Of a stretch of 21,045 nucleotides of DNA, positions 1-7,792 are shown piece after piece (within the stretch, counting starts at the first letter, position 1; every line of letters starts with the position of its first letter). Source of the DNA: Butyrivibrio sp. UBA3740 (lineage in GTDB: Bacteria > Bacillota > Clostridia > Lachnospirales > Lachnospiraceae); contig DFGW01000122.1 in the NCBI GenBank assembly GCA_002372465.1, positions 16,250-37,294 on the forward strand, in the 5' to 3' direction. The position numbers and the translations under genes were made by a program. The notes under the pieces are model-generated. The model saw only the letters and a program-made list of their open reading frames with translations, had not been told where the DNA came from and ran no database searches.

Positions 1-529
1 CCTTTGGCTCCTCTGCTACCGGCTGCTGTGGTATCAGCTGTTTCCTGGCATTTGCCAGATCCCTCTGGAAGTCCTCGTATTCGGATTTAGCTTTATCCTG
101 AAGTGTCTTTACATAGAGATCAGCAGCCTTTTGTGCTGACTCCAGGATTCCTCCAAGCTTCAGTGAAGCTTCTGCAAGATTTCCGGAATCCTCTATCTTT
201 GAAAGTGAATCATCAACCTGTCGTTGAAGTTCATCCTTTTCCCTTGTTAATCTGGCTTTTAATCCGGCAATGTCCTTGTCGAACTTGGCCTGCATCTCAG
301 CCTTCTGCTCGTTGAACTTGGTTCTCATGAGGGCTTTCTCCTCATCAAAACTTTGGAGCATTGCAGCTCTTTCTTCTGCAAACTGTTTCTGGAATTCGAT
401 CTTTTCTCTATCCAGTTCTTCTTTATATTCCTGCTCATGTCTCTTGGCCGCTTCCGCTTCCTCGGAGAAGTTGATCATCATCTCCAAAAGCTCAGCCCTG
501 CTAAGTTTTTTAAGATTTATCTCTGCCAT
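1..529 (-). CDS. Coiled-coil protein, 3' end beyond the window
   Basis: An open frame of 176 codons starts at the ATG at 527-529 and runs off the left edge with no stop. An AGGGA-type ribosome binding site lies just upstream. The protein begins MAEINLKKLSRAELLEMM and continues as charged heptad-like sequence rich in E, K, Q and A to about residue 115, which predicts a long coiled coil. A segment at about residues 122-150 contains NLAEASLKLGGILESAQKAA. No signal peptide or membrane segment is visible, so the visible part is probably cytoplasmic. The N-terminal LKKLSRxELLE pattern resembles hypothetical coiled-coil proteins of Lachnospiraceae that I remember only loosely, sometimes loosely annotated as DNA repair or DivIVA-like. 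I assign no function. The notable context is the c-di-GMP riboswitch in its leader, which suggests c-di-GMP-responsive expression. Confidence 0.8.
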   Translation of the reverse strand, partial: MAEINLKKLSRAELLEMMINFSEEAEAAKRHEQEYKEELDREKIEFQKQFAEERAAMLQSFDEEKALMRTKFNEQKAEMQAKFDKDIAGLKARLTREKDELQRQVDDSLSKIEDSGNLAEASLKLGGILESAQKAADLYVKTLQDKAKSEYEDFQRDLANARKQLIPQQPVAEEPK

Positions 530-558
530 CGGATTTCCCTAAAAATATAATTGACTAT

Positions 559-600
559 AAAAAAGGCATTATGCATCGACTTAAGCGCACGCATAACACC
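559..600 (-). terminator. Intrinsic terminator-like hairpin just before the coiled-coil gene
   Basis: On the minus strand GGTGTTATGC (600 to 591) pairs with GCATAATGCC (574 to 565) over ten positions, two of them G-T wobbles, followed directly by TTTTTT. It lies about 30 nt upstream of the start codon at 529. It could end a short leader RNA or act as a conditional terminator for the downstream gene. Confidence 0.6.
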
Positions 601-750
601 AAAATTATCTACCTATCAGCAGATAAGGCCGACGCAAATACACATCAAGTCAAATTGCAACGAAAAAAGTATGAATTCTCTCCCTGTACCATACAGCGAA
701 AAAACGCTGATCGTTCATCCATGAACAAAACACGTACTACTTAGTTTCAT

Positions 751-783
751 AAAAATAGACCGCATGCTTCACAGCCTCGGTCT
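751..783 (-). terminator. Intrinsic terminator of the riboswitch expression platform
   Basis: On the minus strand AGACCG (783-778) pairs with CGGTCT (762-757), with a further GCT/AGC pairing inside, followed by ATTTTT. It begins about 25 nt after the riboswitch aptamer, the usual place for a transcription-control platform. Whether ligand favours termination or read-through cannot be decided by eye. Confidence 0.65.
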
Positions 784-805
784 CTACTTTGGTACTATTA
801 TCCAG

Positions 806-892
806 CACCAGCAACTGGCTGTCTGTCACTTAAGGTGATTAAGACCCTTTAGTTTTGCGTCACCATCTTCCGATGGCTTTGCCCTTATTTAT
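806..892 (-). promoter_or_regulatory. c-di-GMP-I riboswitch (GEMM-I)
   Basis: Read on the minus strand, the segment contains GGGCAAAGCC, a P2 hairpin CCATC-GGAA-GATGG with a GNRA tetraloop, the hallmark GACGCAAA, then GGGTCTTAA and the conserved GACAGCCAGTTGCTGG block. The order and spacing match the GEMM-I consensus: GNRA-capped P2, CGCAAA joint, tetraloop-receptor arm, AGCC-GG-TTG block. This class binds cyclic di-GMP. The element lies upstream of the coiled-coil gene ending at 529, with an intrinsic terminator immediately 3'. The two sequences that define the class are both intact. Confidence 0.92.
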
Positions 893-975
893 TGCTCAGA
901 TAAAAACTTAAGTAAAGAAAAAATAACTTTAGTTACAAAAATACTTTTTTTCACGTTCCCCTTATCGCAGAACCA

Positions 976-1004
976 ATAATAATATAAAATTTTTATTAAA
1001 TCAA
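976..1004 (-). promoter_or_regulatory. Candidate sigma-A promoter for the riboswitch leader
   Basis: On the minus strand TTGATT (1004-999) and TATTAT (981-976) are separated by 17 nt. This would start transcription near 969, about 75 nt upstream of the c-di-GMP aptamer. The region is AT-rich, so chance matches are possible. Confidence 0.45.
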
Positions 1005-1035
1005 CACCTTTTTCACACAAAAAACACAGTTTCTT

Positions 1036-1068
1036 CACAAAAAGAGCTGGATGTCGCACCAGCTCTTT
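1036..1068 (-). terminator. Intrinsic terminator downstream of flgE-like gene
   Basis: AAAGAGCTGG (1041-1050) and CCAGCTCTTT (1059-1068) form a perfect 10-bp stem with an 8-nt loop. In the minus direction the stem ends in a T run, so it suits termination of the hook gene transcript that stops at 1156. Confidence 0.8.
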
Positions 1069-1092
1069 GAATCATAATTTCAATTGTACTGT

Positions 1093-1127
1093 CTAAAAAA
1101 GCTCGGTTTCCCGTAAACCTTTTTTAG
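1093..1127 (-). terminator. Second hairpin after flgE-like gene, possibly bidirectional
   Basis: CTAAAAAA (1093-1100) pairs with TTTTTTAG (1120-1127), and GGTTT (1105-1109) pairs with AAACC (1115-1119). A four-base bulge GCTC sits on one side. The A and T runs on each flank would let it work in either direction. It begins 29 nt beyond the hook gene stop codon. Confidence 0.6.
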
Positions 1128-1155
1128 CAGAATCAGTTTCCACGAATAATTATGC

Positions 1156-2451
1156 TCATCTCTTCAGCTGCTTAAGGAGCTGGAGCATTTCATCGGAAGT
1201 GGTGATGACTTTGCTGTTGGCCTGGAAGCCTCGCTGGGTTGTGATCATGTCGGTAAACTCTTTTGCCAACTCAACGTTACTGCCCTCAAGAACTCCGCTG
1301 TTCATATAGCCGCCGTCCTTGGTGATATCCTGGACCATAGGCTGTCCTGAGTTAAGAGAAGCTGCGTAAAGATTGTCACCAACCTTCTCAAGACCCATGG
1401 CATTTGAGAACTCTGCAACTGCAATCTGTGCCTTCTTTATGGTCTGTCCGTTGGAATAGGTTCCGTAGACAGAGCCGTCAACTCCAAAGGAAATGCCTGT
1501 AAGATCTCCGTTTGCATAGCCTTTGTTAAGCCCCTGTGTATCTCCCTTGTAGGCATAGATTGTAGAGGTATGTGATGAGGAGCTTCCTGCATAATTAGTC
1601 GTATTTGAAAGATCAATGGTAAGCGGTCCGATAGGAGCGCCTGTGAAATTGTAGGTTATGGACTGTGCTCCTGTAAGACGACCATTGTGCTTGTCATAAA
1701 CCAGATCCACGGGATTTGCGCCACCAAAATCCACTTTATTGCCTTCGGAATCCACTACGCTTCCCAGCTCAAGGGTGAAGGTGTTTTCCTGATCATCTCC
1801 TGCATCTGAAACATTGAACTTAAGGGTATAGGTCTGACCGTCAGTACCAAATACCTCCATCATCAGAGCTCTCCCCTCTCCAAGCTGTGAATCATAGCTG
1901 TCAATATTTCCCTTAAAGTAACCCTGACTGGTTGCCTGCCCGGGCATAGTATCACTAATCTTACCATTAACTGTATTGATAACCTGAAGCTTCGTTACAG
2001 CAGCGCCGTCACGAACTCCGCCTTCTCCCATTACCCCCATTACATAGTAGCCGTTGGACTGTGTAACAAGGTTCCCTGATGCATCAATGGTGAAAGAGCC
2101 GTCTCTGCTGTAATTATTTGTTGCGTTGTCAGGGCTGATTATGAAGAAGGATGGTCCTGTGATCATAAGATCAAGCACATTATTGGTGGTAACTGCTGAG
2201 CCCTGGGCAGAAATATTGGTATATATAGATCCCACCCTGGCACCAAGTCCCACCTGTGCTGCATTGGTAGTTCCCGTATTCTGACCTGCTCCTGTTCCTT
2301 CCCTTACTGTCTGATAAAGGACATCCTGGAATCCCGTAGCCTGGGATTTATATGCAGTAGTATTAACATTGGCAATATTATTACCAATGACATCCATTTC
2401 CATCTGATGGGTCTTTAAACCGGAAACTCCGGACCAGAGTGATCTCATCAT
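1156..2451 (-). CDS. flgE: Flagellar hook protein FlgE-like
   Basis: This 431-aa protein is of the hook/rod family that polymerises outside the cell as part of the flagellum. The N-terminus (about residues 1-45, with SGLKTHQMEMDVIGNNIANV and NTTAYKSQ) is the conserved flagellar rod/hook domain. The C-terminus (EGSNVELAKEFTDMITTQRG, then VITTSDEMLQLLKQL) is the matching heptad domain. The middle carries the FlgE-type D1/D2 region. The length suits hook FlgE better than FlgG (about 260 aa). I start at the ATG at 2451 because GGAGGT lies 9 nt upstream; an open frame extends 34 codons further but has no such site and no family similarity. It is a single gene, with a SigD-type promoter upstream and terminator hairpins downstream, apart from any flagellar operon visible here, so it may be a second hook paralogue. 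Confidence 0.88.
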   Translation of the reverse strand: MMRSLWSGVSGLKTHQMEMDVIGNNIANVNTTAYKSQATGFQDVLYQTVREGTGAGQNTGTTNAAQVGLGARVGSIYTNISAQGSAVTTNNVLDLMITGPSFFIISPDNATNNYSRDGSFTIDASGNLVTQSNGYYVMGVMGEGGVRDGAAVTKLQVINTVNGKISDTMPGQATSQGYFKGNIDSYDSQLGEGRALMMEVFGTDGQTYTLKFNVSDAGDDQENTFTLELGSVVDSEGNKVDFGGANPVDLVYDKHNGRLTGAQSITYNFTGAPIGPLTIDLSNTTNYAGSSSSHTSTIYAYKGDTQGLNKGYANGDLTGISFGVDGSVYGTYSNGQTIKKAQIAVAEFSNAMGLEKVGDNLYAASLNSGQPMVQDITKDGGYMNSGVLEGSNVELAKEFTDMITTQRGFQANSKVITTSDEMLQLLKQLKR

Positions 2452-2452
2452 A

Positions 2453-2510
2453 GTACACGTACCTCCAAAGAAGCTAAAGGCTCTTTTCCCTAATAAGTAC
2501 CTCCGTGTAC
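2453..2510 (-). repeat. Inverted repeat spanning the flgE translation start region
   Basis: On the minus strand GTACACG (2510-2504) can pair with CGTGTAC (2459-2453), which lies between the ribosome binding site and the ATG of the hook gene. The upstream arm is also followed by a second GGAGGTAC copy. Such pairing could restrict ribosome access. Only seven pairs over a long loop are seen, so the effect is uncertain. Confidence 0.35.
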
Positions 2511-2568
2511 AGTATGGCAAGATCCGTTTGCCGGAAAAGAAATTACTACACAATATCTGCTATTACCT

Positions 2569-2596
2569 TTATCGGCACGCTTCATTAAATAATTTA
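2569..2596 (-). promoter_or_regulatory. Sigma-28 (SigD/FliA) type promoter for flgE
   Basis: On the minus strand TAAA (2596-2593) is followed after 16 nt by GCCGATAA (2576-2569), the classic flagellar sigma -10 element. The usual gap is 15 nt, so spacing is one longer. Transcription would begin near 2560, giving a leader of roughly 110 nt before the hook gene start at 2451. A promoter of this class beside a flagellar gene supports both calls. Confidence 0.75.
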
Positions 2597-2616
2597 GACA
2601 AAGAGCGAAAAAAATT

Positions 2617-2646
2617 TTCACAACGCAGCAGAATATAGAGTATAAT
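2617..2646 (+). promoter_or_regulatory. Sigma-A promoter for serine acetyltransferase
   Basis: TTCACA (2617-2622) and a perfect TATAAT (2641-2646) are separated by 18 nt. The gene starts at 2684 after a GGAAGG ribosome binding site near 2666. It is divergent from the SigD promoter on the other strand. Confidence 0.7.
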
Positions 2647-2683
2647 CATAAACAATAGGAAAAAAGGAAGGTGTAACAGTTCT

Positions 2684-3586
2684 ATGGATTATAAAAAGAA
2701 GAATAATAGTTCACCCGAACTGAAGAATGAGATCAAAGATATTGTTGACCTTATCCTTTCCGATTATGAGAAAGGTCGCGATGTGGATCAGATGGATGTT
2801 TACAACCAGCCTGACAGGGACGCGGTAAAAGACATCGTCATCAAGCTTATACGCATCATCTACCCCGGATATTACAGGGACAAGGTCTACAAGAGTTATA
2901 ACGACAACAACAGGATCGCTGTTGTAATAGAAGATGTTATCTATAATCTGCAGAAGCAGATTGCCATTGCTTTCCACCACAGTCCCGACTATGCCAATTC
3001 AACTGATGAGACACTGGACTGCGGCGCAAGATGCATTACCCACGAGTTTTTCAAACAGCTCCCCAAGATAAGGGAGTACTGTGACTCTGACCTTCAAGCC
3101 TGCTACGACGGAGATCCGGCAGCTTACAGCAAGGGGGAGATCATCCTCTCCTACCCGGGGCTTACGGCTTCCACCATTAACAGGATCGCTCACGAGCTCT
3201 ACGTGCTCAAAGTGCCGTTGATCCCCAGAATGATGACCGAGTACGCCCACTCCAAGACCGGAATTGACATTCATCCCGGGGCAACCATCGGAAAGTACCT
3301 GATGATTGACCACGGCACAGGCATCGTAATCGGTGAGACCTCCGTGATTGGAAATCATGTCAAGATTTACCAGGGCGTAACCATCGGTGGTCTTTCAACC
3401 CGTGGCGGTCAGTCACTAAAGGGTGTAAAGCGTCATCCTACCATAGAAGATAATGTGACTATTTATGCAGGAGCTTCAATCCTGGGCGGCGAGACAGTTA
3501 TCGGGGAAGGCTCCGTCATCGGCGCTAACGCCTTCATAACAGCTTCTGTTCCGGCAGGAAGCAGGGTAAGCATGAAGCAGAACTGA
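2684..3586 (+). CDS. cysE: Serine O-acetyltransferase
   Basis: This 300-aa enzyme would transfer acetyl from acetyl-CoA to L-serine, giving O-acetylserine, the first committed step of cysteine synthesis in the cytoplasm. An alpha-helical N-terminal region (about 1-185) is followed by a left-handed beta-helix of hexapeptide repeats (about 195-290). By alignment with E. coli CysE, the catalytic Asp and His are D195 (DIHP) and H210 (IDHGTG), and H251 is in KRHP. The N-terminal part is longer than in short bacterial forms and matches the longer form in many Clostridia, often named EpsC. It ends convergently with the dihydrouridine synthase, 23 bp away. No sulphur-responsive leader is visible; the 5' untranslated region is short. 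Confidence 0.93.
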   Translation: MDYKKKNNSSPELKNEIKDIVDLILSDYEKGRDVDQMDVYNQPDRDAVKDIVIKLIRIIYPGYYRDKVYKSYNDNNRIAVVIEDVIYNLQKQIAIAFHHSPDYANSTDETLDCGARCITHEFFKQLPKIREYCDSDLQACYDGDPAAYSKGEIILSYPGLTASTINRIAHELYVLKVPLIPRMMTEYAHSKTGIDIHPGATIGKYLMIDHGTGIVIGETSVIGNHVKIYQGVTIGGLSTRGGQSLKGVKRHPTIEDNVTIYAGASILGGETVIGEGSVIGANAFITASVPAGSRVSMKQN

Positions 3587-3609
3587 GAGTCTCCGCACCG
3601 ATTTATTGA

Positions 3610-4620
3610 TCAACTAAAGTTACACTCCGCAAATATGCGGTTTACCGCAGCAAGGTATTCATCCTTGCTGCGGCTTTTTCTTATGTTCTTAAGGTTTCTG
3701 TCGCAGTTTTTAAAATGCACATGAAGATATGCCCAGTGCTCTAGCATCTTGAAGATAACGTTGCGGTCCTCAGGGATGTAGGTTGCATAGCCCTCGTAGA
3801 GTTTTCCAAGATATTCCTTTAGTTCTGAAGGCTTTAGCTGCTCTCCTCCTTTAAGCTGCCTCACCAGTGCAGGATTTGCTAAAAGGCCACGTCCTATCAT
3901 TATGCTGCTAACTCCGCCTTCTGACCGTTCCTGCCCCCGGCTTGGTTCATCCGGGGATATCTCCTGCATAAGTTTTTGAAGTGCAGGAACCGAATCCACA
4001 TTTCCGTTATAACAGACCGGAGCCTTACCTCCGGACTCGCGATAGATGCTTACTGAGCGGCGAAAGGCTTCTATCCGGGGCGCTCCGGCATAAAAATCCT
4101 CACGCACTCTGGCATGAATGGTCAGCTCGCTTATAGGATACTTTGCGTAAATCTCCATAAGCCTGTCAGCTTCCGCTTCATCTGAAAAGCCCAGGCGGGT
4201 CTTAAGTGAAATGGCCGGAAATGGACCTGCTGCAAAAATCTCGGAAAGCATCTTGTCAAGATACTCAGGATCCTGCAATAGCCCTGCACCTTTTCTTCTG
4301 TTAACAACGGTTGGCGCGGGACAACCAAGGTTCAGATTCACCTCTTCGTATCCCAGCTTAGAGATTTCTTTTGCAGCCCAGATAAAGTCCTCAGAGCAGC
4401 CGGCCATGATCTGTGGTACGATCTGCCTTGGGTAATCATCAAATGCCCTGTTACACTCCGGCAGGACGTCCTTCTTCTCCCTGTTCTTGAAATGATGGGT
4501 GTGGGCAGCCGTCAAAAAAGGCGTGTAGTACTTGTCCACGCCCTTACCAAAAACTTCTCTATGAACATTTCTCAAGGGGTAAAGGGTAACCCCCTCCATT
4601 GGTGCAAAGTAGTAATTCAT
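3610..4620 (-). CDS. tRNA-dihydrouridine synthase (Dus family)
   Basis: This 336-aa FMN enzyme would reduce a uridine of tRNA to dihydrouridine using NADPH. The N-terminus has YFAPMEGVT, the family's flavin-binding start. NLNLGCPAPT carries the conserved catalytic Cys (C100). SLKTRLGF (K140), TIHAR (H169), the CYNGNVDS loop and SIMIGRGLLANP (phosphate binding) follow in order. A polar stretch at about 222-237 (SPDEPSRGQERSEGG) is an insertion in the barrel. The start is the ATG at 4620 with GGAGG close upstream; the TTG one codon before is less likely. It follows ecfT by 45 nt with no terminator between, so it is probably the last gene of that transcript. Which uridine it modifies (DusA, B or C type) is not decided. 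Confidence 0.9.
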   Translation of the reverse strand: MNYYFAPMEGVTLYPLRNVHREVFGKGVDKYYTPFLTAAHTHHFKNREKKDVLPECNRAFDDYPRQIVPQIMAGCSEDFIWAAKEISKLGYEEVNLNLGCPAPTVVNRRKGAGLLQDPEYLDKMLSEIFAAGPFPAISLKTRLGFSDEAEADRLMEIYAKYPISELTIHARVREDFYAGAPRIEAFRRSVSIYRESGGKAPVCYNGNVDSVPALQKLMQEISPDEPSRGQERSEGGVSSIMIGRGLLANPALVRQLKGGEQLKPSELKEYLGKLYEGYATYIPEDRNVIFKMLEHWAYLHVHFKNCDRNLKNIRKSRSKDEYLAAVNRIFAECNFS

Positions 4621-4665
4621 CAAACCTCCATCCGATCCTGTAAAGCCACAGCCCTTGCTATTTGC

Positions 4666-5493
4666 TTACACAAAGGGATTATAGAACCTGTTGCCGTCAC
4701 GGTAGGTAATATACATGGAACCAATCAAGAATAACACAATAAAGGCCAGAACTGCAAAGTCAGCTGCCTTAAGGGGTTTCTTTGAATACCAGGTACGGGT
4801 CTTTTTCTTGCCAAAGCCTCTAAGCTCCATGGCATTACTTACCACGTCGATTCTCTCCATGGAGGAGAAGAGCAGCGGAAAAATGATGCTGACTGTGTTT
4901 TTCATTCTGTCCATGAGTCTTCCCTTGGAGCTCATCTCAATGCCCCTGGCCTCCTGGGCGTTTTTGATCTTCCTGAATTCATCCTGTACATCCGGGATAT
5001 AGCGCAGCGCAATCTCCATGGAATAAGCAATGGAGTAGGGCACACCGACGCCATTCAGCGATGCCGCCAGTTCGCTGGGATCCGTGGTCACCAGGAAGAT
5101 GAACACTGCAGGTATAACTGTAAAATACTTGATAAACACGTTGAACTCGTAAAAGAGCTGCTCCAGGGTGATGGAATAGTTTCCGATAAGGTGCACAAGC
5201 TCAGTCTTTGAGCCATAGATCTCACATCCCTGATATGGTGAGAAGAAGAAAATGGCCAAAAGATTTATCACCATAAATATCATTATCGCTGCAAAAACAG
5301 CACTTACCTGTTTCCATCTGGTGTCGGAAATCCTGTAGATAATAAATCCCATAACAAGCATGACCAGCAGTATCCTGGTGTCGAAGGTCAAAGCACTTGC
5401 TGTACACCACAGCAAAAAAAACACCAGCTTGGTAAAGCCGCTGAGCCTGTGGATGGGCGTATTCTTTTTTTCATAGGAGATCATTCTACTCAT
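4666..5493 (-). CDS. ecfT: ECF transporter transmembrane subunit EcfT
   Basis: This 275-aa integral membrane protein couples the ATPase to the substrate-binding S component. It has several hydrophobic segments (about 20-55, 62-86, 115-137, 245-263) and a cytoplasmic helical region with the two coupling motifs typical of EcfT, ARG in AQEARGIE (182-184) and the related LRG in AMELRGFG (224-226). The start codon overlaps the ecfA stop by four bases (ATGA), which indicates translational coupling. Together with the two genes upstream it makes a complete ECF importer. Confidence 0.92.
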   Translation of the reverse strand: MSRMISYEKKNTPIHRLSGFTKLVFFLLWCTASALTFDTRILLVMLVMGFIIYRISDTRWKQVSAVFAAIMIFMVINLLAIFFFSPYQGCEIYGSKTELVHLIGNYSITLEQLFYEFNVFIKYFTVIPAVFIFLVTTDPSELAASLNGVGVPYSIAYSMEIALRYIPDVQDEFRKIKNAQEARGIEMSSKGRLMDRMKNTVSIIFPLLFSSMERIDVVSNAMELRGFGKKKTRTWYSKKPLKAADFAVLAFIVLFLIGSMYITYRDGNRFYNPFV

Positions 5494-7214
5494 GCTTTTG
5501 ACTCCCTGTTGTTTCTCTCATGCTCTATGAATCTGGCAGCAAATTCTCCTGCATCATTTACTCCGCACTTAATTGCCAGGTCATAAAGTGATGTCCTCTT
5601 AAGGTAGGCCCTGTCACAGACCTCCTGATTGGTCAAAACCTCCGAAGGCGAAGCATCCATAAGTAGCTTTCCATCAGTCAGAACCAGTGTCCTGTCAGTG
5701 TACTCCAGCATCAGATGCATGTCATGAGTTATCATGATTATGGTTATAGGCAGTTTCTTTCTGATGTCCACAAGGAACTCCATGATTTCTGTATAGTGCA
5801 TGTAATCCTGTCCTGCCGTAGGCTCGTCCAGGATCAGGATGTCCGGGCTCATGATGAGGATTGAAGCTATGGATACCCTCTTTTTCTGCCCAAAGGAAAG
5901 CGCCGAAACAGGCCAGTTTCTGAAGGGGTACAGCCCACAGGTCTTAAGTATCTCTTTTGCCCGGGCCTTAACCTCAGCTTCCGGAACCCCCCTTGCTGTA
6001 AGTCCAAGTCCCACTTCCTCCATGATCATGGGCTTACTTATCATCTGGTTGGGGCTCTGCATCACATACCCGATCCGCTCGCCTCTCTCCTTGATAGAAA
6101 GACCTGCAATGTCCGCGCCATCAAGCTTTATCACTCCCTTATCCGGCTTATAGAATCCACAGATAAGGGATGCAAGGGTAGATTTGCCGGCTCCGTTTTT
6201 TCCAACCAGGGCCACCATCTCACCCCTCTTTATATCAAAGGAGACATCTGAAATAATCTTCCTCTTTTCGTCATAGCTAAACTCAAGGCCTTCCACAGAT
6301 AAAAGAACTTCCTGTGTGTTCTCGCACTTACCCCTTTGCGTAGCGTGATACCACTTCTTTACTGCTTCTTTGTAGGGCGAAACATCCATGGTCTCAATAT
6401 GCTGAGGTTTTGTCTCAGGAGACAGCTTAGCACCTGCTGCCTTAAGCGCAGCTATATAAAGGGGCTCCCTTATTCCGTTCTCCATAAGAAGATTTGAGCA
6501 AAGAAGCTCGTCAGGGGTCTTGTCTGCGATTATCCTTCCGCCATCCATGAGAACTACTCTGTCCACATCCCTGTATAGAGCGTCTTCCAGCCTGTGCTCT
6601 ATGATGATCACAGTAAGGTCTTCCCTTTTCATAAGCTCGTCAATGAGGGCGATAGTTCTTTTCCCTGTGGCAGGATCAAGGTTAGCCAAAGGCTCATCAA
6701 AAAGGAGCACCTTCACATTACAGGCAAGAACACCACCCAGAGATACCCTCTGCTTCTGCCCGCCTGACAGCTCTCCTGGAGCATTGCCCATATAGTCCGT
6801 AAGTTCAAGGCGGTTTGCAACATCGGCCACCTTCTCATGCATTTCTTTTTGGGGCATGTTGTCGTTTTCCAGAGCAAAAGCCAGATCCTCTGCCACTGTC
6901 AGCGCAATAAACTGGCCATTGGTGTCCTGAAGCACCGTGCCCACAATCTGTGACATACCAAAAACTCCGAGCTTTGCGGGCTCTTTCCCGTCAACTCGGA
7001 GTGTTCCGCTCATATCCCCCGTATAAGAACAGGGGATAAGAGCATTTAAACAATGTGCAAGTGTGGATTTTCCTGATCCGGACTGACCGGCTATCAGAAT
7101 TTTTTCTCCCGACCGGATTTGGAGATTTATGTCTTTTAAGGTAGCCTCCTGCTGAGCTCTGTACCTAAAGGTGACATTCTCAAATTCTATGATCGGACTT
7201 TTTTCAGCTTCCAA
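5490..7214 (-). CDS. ECF transporter ATPase, fused EcfA-EcfA'
   Basis: This 574-aa protein has two complete ABC domains in one chain, as in the YkoD-type fusions, instead of separate EcfA1 and EcfA2. Domain 1 has Walker A GQSGSGKST (43-51), signature LSGGQKQ (149-155), Walker B LLFDEP (170-175) and switch H207. Domain 2 has Walker A GKNGAGKST (338-346), a variant signature LSFGQKK (439-445), Walker B ILILDEP (459-465) and switch H497. All catalytic residues are intact in both halves. It lies 3 nt after the S-component stop and overlaps ecfT by 4 nt, so the three genes are one transcription unit. Confidence 0.93.
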   Translation of the reverse strand: MEAEKSPIIEFENVTFRYRAQQEATLKDINLQIRSGEKILIAGQSGSGKSTLAHCLNALIPCSYTGDMSGTLRVDGKEPAKLGVFGMSQIVGTVLQDTNGQFIALTVAEDLAFALENDNMPQKEMHEKVADVANRLELTDYMGNAPGELSGGQKQRVSLGGVLACNVKVLLFDEPLANLDPATGKRTIALIDELMKREDLTVIIIEHRLEDALYRDVDRVVLMDGGRIIADKTPDELLCSNLLMENGIREPLYIAALKAAGAKLSPETKPQHIETMDVSPYKEAVKKWYHATQRGKCENTQEVLLSVEGLEFSYDEKRKIISDVSFDIKRGEMVALVGKNGAGKSTLASLICGFYKPDKGVIKLDGADIAGLSIKERGERIGYVMQSPNQMISKPMIMEEVGLGLTARGVPEAEVKARAKEILKTCGLYPFRNWPVSALSFGQKKRVSIASILIMSPDILILDEPTAGQDYMHYTEIMEFLVDIRKKLPITIIMITHDMHLMLEYTDRTLVLTDGKLLMDASPSEVLTNQEVCDRAYLKRTSLYDLAIKCGVNDAGEFAARFIEHERNNRESKA

Positions 7215-7217
7215 GCT

Positions 7218-7769
7218 TTATTCCTCCGCCTTAAGCGCTGATGAATTTCCGGCAATCCTGCTGTATGCAATAAGCAGAAGTGATCCAAGTATTCCGATGG
7301 CAATAATGTTGAGGATAAATGCAACTGCGCCCTGTGAGAATACCTTATCTGATGGCTCTGCATAAATAAGGATATCAAGGACAGGTGCAACCACTATCCA
7401 GGCTACAGCATTGGCAACAACCTGAACAACATTAAAGATTATGAGGTTCTTCGCGTTTGCAAAGCCACCCTCCTTAACAGCGAACTTCTTTGCAAATATT
7501 CCTACTGCTATTCCAACTACCGCTTCAGGGAATACCCAGCTCCACCAAACTGAGCCATAGAAAAATGCATCCCCAAGAGCATGTCCTGCAAATCCCACAA
7601 CACCGCCAACAACAGGGCCGAATACAGCTGCCAGAAAAGCAAGGATGGCCATTCTGGGCTGTATAGCTGTGTTAGGAACTATAAATACAGGAATCTGAAC
7701 ATTTGTCAGAACTACGAAAAGTGCAGTTCCAATACCCATAGCAACAACTTCTTTGATACCAATCTTCAT
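7218..7769 (-). CDS. ECF transporter S component, UPF0397-like
   Basis: This 183-aa membrane protein has about five or six hydrophobic segments. The pattern PNTAIQPRMAILAF, FGPVVGGVVGFAGHALGDA and YGSVWWSWVFPEAVVG is that of the UPF0397 family of ECF substrate-binding subunits, often annotated as riboflavin transporters although specificity is poorly established. It would bind a vitamin or vitamin precursor at the outer face and deliver it through EcfT. A GGAGG site lies 9 nt before the ATG. It starts 23 nt after the EAL gene stop, and no riboswitch fits in that gap, so vitamin-responsive control, if any, lies further upstream. Confidence 0.88.
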   Translation of the reverse strand: MKIGIKEVVAMGIGTALFVVLTNVQIPVFIVPNTAIQPRMAILAFLAAVFGPVVGGVVGFAGHALGDAFFYGSVWWSWVFPEAVVGIAVGIFAKKFAVKEGGFANAKNLIIFNVVQVVANAVAWIVVAPVLDILIYAEPSDKVFSQGAVAFILNIIAIGILGSLLLIAYSRIAGNSSALKAEE

Positions 7770-7792
7770 ACCATTTCTCCTCCAACGTTGTT

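Noticed and set aside
2452..2553. N-terminal extension of the hook protein to an ATG at 2553
   Set aside because: The added residues have no family similarity, and the GGAGGT site sits next to the ATG at 2451.
3643..3660. Hairpin near the end of the serine acetyltransferase gene as a terminator
   Set aside because: The short palindromes (CCGCA/TGCGG) lie in the coding end of the dihydrouridine synthase gene and lack a clear T run.
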